Below are positions 45,501 to 55,940 of a stretch of DNA of 64,000 bases, one piece after another; position 1 is the stretch's first letter; each line of letters begins with the position of its first letter. Source of the stretch: Beta vulgaris subsp. vulgaris (lineage: Eukaryota > Streptophyta > Magnoliopsida > Caryophyllales > Amaranthaceae). The notes beneath the pieces were generated by a model. It ran no database searches and had not been told where the DNA came from. It saw only the letters and a list, made by a program, of their open reading frames with translations. The position numbers and the translations under genes are program-made. The DNA lies in NCBI RefSeq assembly GCF_026745355.1, contig NC_079209.1:4324507-4388506 (forward strand). The letters run 5' to 3'.

Positions 45501-48500
45501 TTATATTTAGTAAAGGCTGCATTGCGGGCGGATTTGGAATCATGGCCTAGACGGCGCCTTGATCATGTATCCACTTTGGTTCAAGATCAATTAAGTTATG
45601 CATTTTGTAATGGAACCATAAGGGGAACCTTGTTGATTAGTCTCTTTCGTGATTATATCCTCAGTTCTGCTCGCTTTCTAGAATCCAACAAGGTTTACGA
45701 ATCTTCCTTGAAGATTCAATGGCAACTCCCTACGAAATCCCTTTCAATGTCCCATTAGTGGCAAGTGTAAATCATGTTCCTATGCAGCCCTTTAATTGTG
45801 CCAAATCTAGTCACACGTGTCACCTAGTAGGGTTTTCCAATGTTCACACATACTCAATAAGATAATTCAGTTCTAAAAAGGGTTTACAGATATTGGTGCC
45901 TATAGTACAGTGGCAGAACTAAGAGGGAGCTGGCAGAGGCAGAGGCAGCGGCAGCGGTCTCCCTATGATAATTAAGCTAGATGCTAATATTGTAGGAGGA
46001 AAGCATAAAAATATATATAACTCAGCTGGTGTGGCCTATAGAGTTAACCTTTTGTTCTAATTCTGGCCCGTGTTCAGCTCTTCTCAGCAACATGACAACT
46101 AGAGAGAGAAGTATTGTCTAATTTTACTCTCCTCGCTGCAAATTCATATAATCATACCTTTTGTTTCAAAATAAACTTGTGGTCTTTACAAACTTCAGTT
46201 TCAAAAGGTAAAGTTAAACCTCATTCTTTTCTTATCCTATCAATGATATTAGACTTTTTTTCTTTAGGTGGTAATAGTAGAGCATAATTATACTAGAAAA
46301 TCGCTATAATAGATATGTCCATTTTCTCCTCTCCACAAAGAATTCATTTAATTGGGGGAGCGATTAGGAGTTAAGACCCAAACTACAATGTATCATTTCA
46401 TTAGGAAAAATTTTCTAAACATCCAAAGTAGTACTATGCACACTATTACATATTTGAATGTACAAGTTTGGACCCCCTATTTGTACAAAATTTTTCCTAT
46501 AGCAAGTCCAACAGGCCAAAACAAAAACCACCAGCAATTATGCACATGACAATGAAAAGAAAAGTCACCTCAAAGGGTTTGTGCAATATTATGGCTAGTG
46601 GAATATTCACCACCTGCAAGTCGATCTCTTTGCGAGGAACAGCCTGCAAACAAGTTAATTTAGTAGCCATAATAGAGAAGAGAACCAAGAACAAAAAAAA
46701 ACATATTCACAACTCACAACGCTAGAGGATAGTATACACAAGTAAGTTCTACCGCCATCCCATATTAATTGATACACTTCTTATTTCTGTCCCTTATTAA
46801 TCGATACACTTCTCATTTCCATCTGTCCCGCATTAAATGATACACTTCCTGAAATTGTTTGGTCCCACCATTTTACATTATATCTCTCTCTTCATGGGAA
46901 TTCCAACAATAATAATAAGCATCACCCCCACACTCTTACTTCAAAACGTTGAGGCTCCACATGAGACTAATTACATAGAGAAAATACCCTACTACTCACT
47001 AACAACAATAAAGAAGTCACATAAAGCTCCTGAAACTGTGTCAATCAAAGTATATTGATTAATATGGGACAAAGGAAGTAATACTAAACCCAATGCAGTG
47101 TCTTATAGCATTCTGCTGTGTTCTCGTGATCTTATTAAAATAAGTTTCAGCCATAACCGAGTTAAGATCCGACAAAAGCGTGCTCATGTCACCAAAAGAA
47201 TTTAAGATTTTGTATTCTGTGAAATAAGTTTAGTACAAAAAGTAAGTTAAGTTCAACAAAACAATGGAAATTGAAATTGAAAGTGAACCTGAAACCCTAA
47301 GGCCCAAAGCCTAAAATCCTAGATCATAAACCCTACAAAACCCTAATCCATAAACCCTAGACTGAAAATGAAAAAGAACTGAACTTGGAAAATGATAAAA
47401 AAAAAAAGGACAAATACTATAAATACAGCAGACATAGATTTCAATAGAATTAAGTCCATTGGAGATAAGATCATGAAGTAAGTTAGGTTTAACATATTTG
47501 GTTTAGTAATGACAAGTTTGGTTCCTCAAACCCAAGGAAAACAGAACTTTAACATATAATATGTTGATGAAGCTGCTAGATCTCAATACTCTATTTTAGT
47601 CAAAATTCAAGCTTCATATTAAAGAAGCAAAACAATGTATTCCTTTTATGTGTGGCATTTGAAAAGCTGTTCTAAGAGAATCTTTCTTAAAAAAAGTAAT
47701 TGGCAATCTCTTTGCATTTCTTCTCATTCCTTCTATATATTGGAATGAATATAAGGGTATATATAAAAGAGGGATAAAAGTCACTAGCAAAGACACCTAG
47801 GATGTAACTAAACCACAATAACCTTATTTAAGCAAATTTCATGTTTAATCCCCAGAAGGTATAAAGCTGCTTCTTGACAAACCAAAAGTGAAGGATTGCT
47901 GCTGAGATGAACTACATGATCCAAGACAGCAATAGGTGAAGGTTATAGAACTATCCCTAAGTAAGTACCTAAGCGCTTTGCACATATGTCGTCACATATC
48001 TCAAACCACATCCGACATATTACAAACCAAAGTTGCTGTCGGAAATGGTAATGGCTAGGTCGTCATGGCTTACTCTAGTTTCAGACATTGATCGTTGCAT
48101 AAAGCTTACTTAGATGAAAGTACAACATTATATACACAGCACAAAACTGGGGAATCGACAGGCTAACAAGCAAATTCAATCTATTAGCAGCATAGCATAA
48201 ATTAACTCAGCACTTACACTGCCGAGGATGTGCTGGGTCTGCAAGCGGCCTGGCTCTCCCAAGTTTGTTCGCCACGTTATTTGGAGTTTACCAAGAATAT
48301 TGCTTCCTTCGGTTCTCGTTTGAGTAGACTCTTGTGAAGACGACTTCAGCTGATATAGGAAGTTGTGAATTCCACCTCCAGATTTTATTAAAACCGGTGG
48401 CTTGAATATTTCTCTGTCGCTGTAAAACTGTTCAAAGTTAACCACTGATAAAGAAGCTGCTAGAGATAAGAATTCATATGAAATCAGAGAGCTCCCACAA

Positions 48501-51500
48501 AGTTTGCTGACCAACCTAGTCGCATTCTTTTCTGGAAGATACGTATCAGCTGCAAGTACTGTGGCACCCCAATTCTGAGCTGGCTGAAATTCAACTTGGT
48601 CCATGTAAAGGTTTGCTTTAGTGTGGTTTTCAATACAAGCCTCCAGGAATGTGAGATCCTGAGAAATAATAGGGAAATATTTTTTGATATAAAGAGTAAT
48701 CATCAGAACCACCTTCCATATGATCTCGAAATTAGAAATTCTTAGAAATCAGTAACAGAGATCAATTTTAAATCTTAGCTCATTTGTATGCATAATAAAA
48801 CTACAGCTAGCAGATACCGAAAATCCGGGAAAGCAACACAAGTTGTGTTGATCACATATGCTAAGTACCAGTAAGAAATACTATGACAGCAGGACTATGG
48901 CTATATATTGACTTTAAACAGACCACAATTGGAATACGTAGGAACAAGGTTTTTTACAAGAAAAGGTATAAATTCATCATCAAAGAAATGAGTGCACAAA
49001 TCAAGAGGAAAACATGTACCTCAATCAGAAACATTATTACAATTTGCAAATAAACCACTTCCACTAAATCTCCAAAATAAAGAAAATATTTATATCCCCA
49101 AATGCCTAGCACACAAGAAAGCTAAAGAGAATACTCTGTTCCGAAGCAAGTAGCAAGGTGTGATACCTTCCCAAAAAGAATACCATCACTAACGACGACA
49201 ACAAAAACACCCAGTATATTTTTTTCATATGGCATTTGTGGAGACTCCAAAAGTAATATTTAGTTATAAACAAATGCATGATAGAATTGCCAATAAAGCA
49301 TTATGATTTATGCATCACAAACTTAAGAGAACCTAGAGACCTAAGTCTCCTTGTCCGAATAAATCTTTTCTGCAGATAACTGAATATTAGTGAATCCCAC
49401 CTCACAAGATGATCATCCCTCACATCACTAGGCCTAAACCGCAAATAAATATTCATCAACCTCTCAATCTATTTGAAAATGCACAAACAGTAGAATTAGA
49501 TACTAGAGAAACAAGAACAAATCAACATTATCCTCCAAACAAGGGAAAAATGGACCTTCTACCATTTAGGCTCGTTCTGTTGGACTGAACTGAACTGAAT
49601 TGAATTTGTCTGAACTGAACTGAATTGAATTGAATGAAAATTGGGAGAGGAAACTAACAGAATAGAACTCAACTGAATTTTCATTAATTCAGTCCAAAAG
49701 AACACAGCCTTATTCTATCTCCTTGAATCCTCAAAATAACCAAAATGACTCCGAACATGGATTACTCCAAAGAGGCAAACTCAAAAAACTGACGCCCTTC
49801 TCTCTACATCATATTTTTACTAAATTCAAATCATATTTACTGAAAAAACTAAATATTAGTGATTACAGCTGAATATTTAGTGCTTCTTTGTTGTATGAAG
49901 TAATAAAATTGATTTATACTAAAAACTAAATTTTGAAAGCCAAAACTTTTTTCTACTAATTAAACATTTAAACCTAACTTTTATTGATGTTTTCTGAATT
50001 GAAATGAACGTTTTCTAAGAAGCCAGCTCCCAGCCAACAATAGCAACATAATCCTCATGAACAGAAGGAAAGAGAATAGAGATTGATCCCAGGCTCCCAG
50101 CTAAACTACATGAGGAGAGACTAAGACTTCAAACTAGAAACCCCCTCAAAGTAAGAAAGTTGGATCCCAATTGCAGCAATTTGTACAGTTTAGTGATTAA
50201 GTATCTAGTTCTACTTAGAGTTAGCTGAGTCCCTAAGCTGCTCAACCTCATTTCACAAAATCAATTTCAGATAGACAGAGTTATGGCTTGATTTGACAAA
50301 AATGGACGGTTTGAACACAACTTTCAACTGCTGCAATAACAACCAGGAACGTATAGTATATCTGATATATTTATACCGTATAAGGGAGTTATGGACTTAC
50401 TATCTCCAAAATTGCTAATGAAGATCAGTCTACCTACCTTGACAAGACGAACCTGCAGAAGAAAATAACATGAACAGCAAAGTTAAGAGAATATATATAT
50501 AATTATATTTCTTCATAAACAGAAGCAGCAGAGTCTGCATGGAGTTCAGTGCACGAAAAAAATTCCTAGTGTTTAGAGGAAGATGAAAAGATGATACCTT
50601 TGTCCTAACAGAAAGTGGATTGGCAACAATGAACTTGAAAAACTGAGGCAGATATTTGCGATCAGCATCACCATCATTGTACAAAGCACTGCATACCAAC
50701 CTAAAGATGACAGGGAAAGAAAGCATTAACAATATGAACGACAAAATTCAGTAAGCATTATCAATAGTCTAGTCCAGCTTACGTGTGTGCCCCCAATTCC
50801 TTCACATCATGTTCCACAATAAAATCATAACGTCCCCCAGCTCTTATCGTTTCAACGGGTGATTTCGATGTATCCAATAGCAGTACCCTCTGCCTTTCAG
50901 TTTGAATTTCCGCCTGCAACCAACGACAAATTCTTAAAAACCACCACATTGTGACAAAATCACAAATTTAATTAAAACTCCAATCCATCTTTACAATATC
51001 CAACATTCATAAATCATACTTCATATTACAAAAATCACCAATCATTTCAGTCATTTACCAATCACCAAACAACAAAAAAACAGCAACATTAACCTCTCAT
51101 AATCAACGAACCTCGAAAGTGCAACTCTTTTTAATACTAGTGTAGCAAAAATCACCTATGATTTCATTATTTCATTCATTCAGCAATCACCAAACAGCAA
51201 CATTTTACTCTCAAAATCAAATTTCTAAGTATCTTGAACCTCGAAACTGGAGCTATATCAATACGATCATAGCAAAATTTACCGATCATCACATTCATTC
51301 AATCACCAAACAACAAAACAGCAACATTTACTCTCATAATCAACGAAACCTCAAAACTTGAACTCTTATTAATAGTAATGTAGTAAACTTCACCGATTAT
51401 CACATTCATTATTTCAATCACCAAACAAAGAAGAAAACAGCAACGTTTTACACTCAAAATCAAATTTGTAAGTATACAAAATTAACAACAACAAAAAAAA

Positions 51501-52299
51501 AAAAAAAAGCAATGACTGACCTTAATAACAATATCTCGAAACTAGAGCTATTATCAATACGATCATAGCAAAATTTACCGATCATCACATTCATTCATTC
51601 ATTCAATCAGCAAACAACAAAACAGCAACATTTACTTTCATAATCAACGAAACCTCGAAACTGGAACTCTTATTAATAGTAATGTAGCAAAATTCCCCGA
51701 TCATCACATTCGTTAATTCAATCACCAAACAAGAAGAAAACAGCAACATTTTACACTCAAAATCAAATTTGTAAGTATACAATATTAACAACAACAACAA
51801 CAAAAAAAAAAAAAAAAAAGCAATGACTGACCTTAATAACAATATCTCGAACCTCGAAACTGGAACTATTATTAATACTAATATAGCTACAAAACGTCTC
51901 TCCCAAATAAATCGCCCTAACAAATCAAAAATCAAACAAACAAAATCAACAAGAAAAACAAAGAAACAAACATGAGAGAGATGATATATAGAAGACGAAC
52001 CCGAAGGATTGCGGGAGAACGAGGAGGCCAGAGAGACCAGACGCATTAGAAGGATCAGAGAGAAGGAAACGAGAGCGAAAAGAGAGATCGGAATTTGAGG
52101 AGAGAGAATCGGAGAAAAGAGGAGAGAGATTGGTGGAATTGTCTTCGCCGATGAGGAGATCAGCAGGGTCGAAAAGGAGAGGAGTTTCGACGTGAAGAGA
52201 AGGACGACATAGTCGCATTACTCGGAATGCTAACGAGTGGTTTACCTGTGCGCCGCCGCCGCCACCACCACCACCTCCTCCTCCTCCTGTTCCGCTCAT
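42511..52299 (-). CDS. TRAPPC13: TRAPPC13, trafficking protein particle complex subunit 13, 11 exons
   Basis: Exons on minus: 52299-52001, 51916-51832, 50913-50783, 50700-50598, 50452-50438, 48658-48218, 46643-46569, 45055-44942, 44318-44274, 43088-42990, 42531-42511. All introns are GT-AG, the joined frame is open and the length is 475 aa, close to plant orthologues. Family blocks: 'HSLAFRVMRLCRPSL', 'LGETFCSYISINNSS-FEV', 'RYDFIVEHDVKELGAHTLVC', 'YLPQFFKFIVANPLSVRTK', 'LEACIENHTKANLYMDQVEF', 'GKLQITWRTNLGEPGRLQT', 'NLIATKVGVQKITGI', C-terminus IFVDLD. The protein (DUF974) is a beta-rich subunit of TRAPP, which tethers vesicles and activates Rab GTPases at Golgi and autophagic membranes. The N-terminus has a 12-Gly run from a (CCT)n-type repeat (minus strand GGA/GGT/GGC), a probable length polymorphism. 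The mini-exon VRLVK and exon 9 (45 nt) are very short. Confidence 0.93.
44565..44800. mobile_element. Stowaway-like MITE remnant in TRAPPC13 intron 9/8 region
   Basis: 'taatccctccatcccagataaatgacct' is a typical Stowaway-type left end; the partner end was not found clearly. It lies in intron 8 (44319-44941). Confidence 0.4.
45440..45775 (+). other. Unidentified ORF segment in TRAPPC13 intron 7
   Basis: A 78-codon ORF at 45522-45758 (starting MRADLESWPRRRLDHV) has balanced composition, unlike its AT-rich surroundings. It is antisense to TRAPPC13 within its seventh intron. I recognise no domain. It may be a fragment of a transposon or a transferred gene piece. Confidence 0.3.
46745..47082. mobile_element. 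Stowaway-like MITE in TRAPPC13 intron 6
   Basis: Inverted ends: 'ccatcccatattaattgata' and 'gattaatatgggacaaagg'. TA-rich flanks fit a TA target. Two extra internal copies of the left-end motif occur (about 46790 and 46828). Confidence 0.7.
47285..47370. repeat. Cluster of telomere-like 'aaccctaa' motifs in intron 6
   Basis: 'aaaccctaagg', 'aaaccctacaa', 'aaccctaatcc' and 'aaaccctagac' lie within about 85 bp. They are imperfect and interspersed, so this is not a telomere. Confidence 0.5.
49569..49709. mobile_element. PIF/Harbinger-type MITE with GAACT/TTCAG repeats in TRAPPC13 intron 5
   Basis: Inverted ends 'ggct(c)gttctgttggactgaa' and 'ttcagtccaaaagaacacagcc', target duplication TTA (49566-49568 and 49710-49712). 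A short relative of the element at 1431-1724. Confidence 0.82.
50438..50452 (-). other. 15-nt microexon of TRAPPC13 (exon 5)
   Basis: Encodes VRLVK between 'SVRTK' and 'DLTFLEACIE'. It is bounded by 'ttttcttctgcag' and 'gtaggtag', phase 0 on both sides, so its omission would delete five residues without a frameshift. Confidence 0.85.
51095..51831 (-). repeat. Tandem degenerate copies of TRAPPC13 exon 2 within intron 2
   Basis: The antisense of the exon 2 end ('cctcgaaactggaactattattaat') recurs near 51109, 51236, 51348, 51535 and 51652, each followed by 'gtagcaaaa-t-accgat-atcacattcatt'. A longer period of about 305 bp (51347-51540 with 51652-51850) also copies the poly-A run and, at about 51523-51535, the exon 2 splice donor. 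The copies do not keep the exon reading frame. Confidence 0.8.
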
Positions 52300-52397
52300 C
52301 TTTGCTGCCTTGACTTTTACTTTTTTTCTGTTTGCTGTTTGTTTAGCTCTCTTCTTTCAACTGCGCTTCTTGTTTTTTCCCCTTATGGTGTCTCTTA

Positions 52398-52633
52398 GGC
52401 TCCGTTTGGCATGACGTAAAACGTTTTTTTGGAAAACTGTTTTTCCTATCTCTCTTGTACTCTTCTCTCATTACCTCTTTATCTTCCCTTTTATTTTCCT
52501 TTCATTTCATCATTTTTCTTACATAGAACCAAACAACGGAAAACTAATTTTGAAATTGTGTTTTCCATTGTAAATTATTTTTCATGAAAATCATTTTACA
52601 CTGAAAATGTTTTACACCCTACCAAACAGAGCC
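52398..52633. mobile_element. Tourist/Harbinger MITE in the TRAPPC13 upstream region
   Basis: Ends GGCTCCGTTTGGCA ... CCAAACAGAGCC, target duplication TTA (52395-52397 and 52634-52636). The near end is 99 bp from the TRAPPC13 start codon, so it overlaps the promoter or 5' UTR. Confidence 0.85.
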
Positions 52634-52744
52634 TTAATCTTACTAGTTGCTAGGTACTAGCGTAATACTACTACTAGTCTCCTACTACTTACCATCCAAA
52701 ATTTTTCACTGTATGAAACGGCGTGGGGATGGTAACGGGGTTTT

Positions 52745-53556
52745 ATGGCTTTTAAGTTGGATATGAGTAAAGCTTATGATAGGGTGGAATGGAGTTTTAT
52801 TGAGCAGGTGATGTTAAAAATGGGTTTCAGCAATATGTGGATAAATAAAGTTATGACTTGTTTATCAAGTGTAACTTATTCGTTCAAATTGAATGGGAGA
52901 GTGGAGGGGAATATTGTGCCATCTAGGGGGCTGCGGCAAGGAGATCTGCTGTCCCCTTACTTATTTCTCCTATGTGCAGAGGCCTTTTCCACTTTAATTT
53001 ATTGTCAAAAGCGGCGAATGAGGGCTTGATTCATGGTGCTCGTGTGTGTCGTTCTGCTCTGCGAGTTTCTCACTTATTTTTCGCAGATGACAGTATCCTT
53101 TTTACTAGAGTGACGCTTCAGGAATGTTTTGTGGTGACTGATATTCTCAGTACGTATGAAAGAGCATCTGGGCAGAAAATTAATTTCAATAAATCTGAAG
53201 TGTCTTTTAGTAAGAAAGTGACGAGTTGCAGGAGAGCAGAAATCAGGGATTTGTTTGGTGTTCGGGAGGTTGTGAAACATGACAAGTACTTGGGTCTTCC
53301 GACGGTGATTGGTAGGTCCAAAAAGATGGTATTTGCTGTCCTAAAAGAGCGAGTATGGAAAAAACTACAAGGGTGGAAAGAGAAGCTGTTGTCTCGTGCG
53401 GGGAAGGAAGTGCTCTTGAAATCGGTTATTCAATCTATTCCCACATATATGATAAGTCTTTTTGCACTTCCAGAAGGAATTCTTGATGATATTAATTCGA
53501 TGTGTGCACGTTTCTGGTGGGGGCTAGGGGGACCGAGCGCAAAATGCATTGGTTGA
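52745..53556 (+). pseudogene. LINE reverse transcriptase fragment
   Basis: The RT blocks are '[13 protein letters not shown]', '[21 protein letters not shown]', the catalytic box as 'LFFADDSILF' (F-A-D-D, the common plant LINE form), and 'KYLGLPTVIGRSKK'. The frame changes at about 52985-53020 (a one-base shift after 'CAEAFSTLI') and again at about 53520. Confidence 0.9.
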
Positions 53557-55112
53557 GTTGGGAAAAATTATGTCTCCCGAAATCGATGGGTGGCATGGGC
53601 TTTAGAGACTTACGAACTTTCAACCAAGCACTCCTCGCAAAGCAGGGCTGGCGGCTAATGTGTGATGAGGCATCGATTGTGCATAACATCATGAGTGCCC
53701 GATACTACAGGGGCTCGAGTTTTCTTGAAGCTCGGAGGGGTTTCGACCCAAGTTTTGTTTGGCGTAGTATTCGGGGAAGGAAGGCATTGCTATTGGAGGG
53801 TCTAAAATGGAGAGTGGGGGATGGCAGGAGCATTAATGTGTGGGAGGATGCGTGGTTACCAGGAGATACGGTGGCGGTGGTGCCAACTCCAAACATTGAG
53901 AGTGACGCTAGGTTGACTGTGGCGGAACTCATGACCGAAGGAGGGGGGTGGAACGAGGCTGCGCTGGCAGCACATCTCACGGATGACGACCCGAGACTGG
54001 CGAGAAACATTCCTCTAAGTACCAGACAGCCCAAGGATATTCGGTATTGGTGGCCCAACACGGATGGAATATATATGACGAAGTAGGGATACTGGCTAGG
54101 GAGATTGGGGCATGTTCGGGGGTGGGGAATCATTTTGGAGGGGACAGGAGTGAGGCGTGGCGTTCGATATGGAATTTGGGGGCCCCCCCTAAATTGAGTC
54201 ACTTTGTATGACGTGCATACTCGGGAGCCCTTGCTACTAAGGAAAGGTTACGTGAGAGGCACATAATTAATAGTGGCGAATGCAATCATTACCCTGGTGA
54301 GAGGGAGACTATCACGCATGCTATTTTTCATTGTGCTTTGGTGCAACTAATATGGAAGAACTCTCCTTTTGTTCATTATATGGGTGACTTACCGACCACA
54401 TCTTTTATGGAAGTGTTTAATTGGTTGCGTTCTAAATTGGACAAAAATGGATTACTATCGTGCTTGGCTCTTGCTTGGGCGGCGTGGGCTTACCATAACT
54501 CGGTCGAACATGGCGAACAATGGAACAATATCGAAGTGGGTGCAGTGGGGTTTTTAAAGTTAGTCTTTGACTATGCGGGCTATGCGGCGAAGACCCAAGG
54601 TGGCTGTATGAGGGCTTCGCTAACCTCACGCACGAGCTGGGTTCCTCCTGTGACTGGGTGGATGCGAGTTAATACGGACGCAGCCATGATGGAGGGGAAT
54701 GTGGTGGGAGCTGGAGCAGTGTTTCGTGATGAGCGGGGACAGGTGACACGTGCTGCGATGCACCGGTTTCGAGCAAGGTGGAGTGTGGCGATGGCGGAGG
54801 CAATGGCGGCGAAGTTTGGGCTGCAAGAGGCGCTGAAGGCGGGGCACACAAGGGTGGAGTTGGAGTGTGATGCTTACAACCTTGTTAAGGCTATCAACCA
54901 ACAGCACTATGAAAGATCTCCCTTAGACTTGGTGATAGAAGATATTGTTTTCCTTAGCTCTAATTTTACTCATTTTTCTATTTCTCATGTTAAGAGGGGG
55001 GGAAATACTGTAGCGCATTTGTGAGCTCGTGTTAATCCCATGAATGGGGTGGAACAAATTTTTGTGGATGATGTTCCGCAAGGTATTTTATCCTTGGCGG
55101 AACTTAATTAAT
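53502..55112 (+). pseudogene. LINE connection, zf-RVT and RNase H fragments
   Basis: 'KMHWLSWEKLCLPKSMGGMGFRDL' and 'FNQALLAKQGWRL' follow the RT. A stop at about 54084 and further frame breaks cross the zf-RVT region ('ECNHYPGERETITHAIFHC'). The RNase H is 'VNTDAAMMEGNVVGAGAVFRD', 'AEAMAAKFGLQEAL', 'LECDAYNLVKAIN', 'HVKRGGNTVAHL', closed by TGA (55022) where an Arg/Ala-type residue is usual. Confidence 0.88.
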
Positions 55113-55177
55113 GTTGGTTAATGATATTTCTACTTGAGCTTTTCCCCTCAAAAAAAAAAAACTTACCATCCAAAATT

Positions 55178-55520
55178 CAGATTCATTCCCTAGTCAATTA
55201 CTAGCAAGGTGTTTTAGCCTTGATGGACTCAAAATTCAAATTCGAATTATCAATATTTTGTTATTTATATTGATACGTAGTTTAAGACATGTAGTTTTAA
55301 ATAATAATTTATTATTTGGTTATGAATTGAAAAGCATTAAATACTTTGCATTGGAATTATATATTATTCTATTAATTTGTATAAATATGAGTAATTAAGT
55401 AGAACAATATATATTTTACCTAATGTCTCAGGATGTCCGTTAGCGGGATCGTTGTTATTTTATTTAAAAGTAGATGTGATAGGAGTTAGTATTTAGTAAA
55501 AGTAGTATTATTTTATTTAA
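55178..55520. other. AT-rich intergenic DNA, no gene seen
   Basis: No coding or repeat signal recognised. Confidence 0.6.
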
Positions 55521-55940
55521 GACTTTGTTTGGTAGGAAGGAATTTCGATGGAAAAGAAAGGAGATGAAAGGTAAAAACAAACTTTCTCATGTTTGGTAAA
55601 ACAAAATAAGAGAGGTTTGATTGGAAGGGAGAGGAAGTGGAAGGAAAAGAATACTCTTAAATCCTTGCTTTGACTTCCTCCCAAAATCGGAGGAATTTGA
55701 CACGAAAGATAGCTAACAAGCTTTTTACCTATGTTTTCTTTCTTTCCTTTCCTTTATTAATGACAACCAAAACATGTGTTCCCTCTTAATTCCACCCATT
55801 ACACCAAACATTGAAAACTACAACTACTTTCTTTTCTCTTCTTTTCCTTTCTTTTCCTTTCTTTTCCTGTCTCTTCCTTTCTTTTCCTGTCTCTTCCTTT
55901 CTTTTCCCTTCCTTTACTAAAAAAACTACCAAACAAAGTG
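55521..55940. mobile_element. Probable Tourist-type MITE with polypyrimidine repeats
   Basis: Inverted ends GACTTTGTTTGGTAG and CTACCAAACAAAGTG, flanks TAA and TTA (imperfect target duplication). The inside is purine-rich on the left and 'ctttcttttcctgtctcttc' repeats on the right. The ORFs here are Lys/Glu or Phe/Ser runs from these repeats. Confidence 0.7.

Larger units (their letters stand above)
52704..55160 (+). mobile_element. 5'-truncated LINE with 17-bp target duplication
   Basis: Flanked by 'acttaccatccaaaatt' (52687-52703 and 55161-55177) and ending in a poly-A run (about 55150-55160). RT, zf-RVT and RNase H regions are present; the gag-like ORF, endonuclease and RT N-terminus are missing, the usual 5' truncation. 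It is inserted about 400 bp upstream of TRAPPC13, in the opposite orientation. Confidence 0.92.

Noticed and set aside
47285..47370. Interstitial telomere
   Set aside because: Motifs are imperfect and separated by unrelated bases, not a tandem TTTAGGG array.
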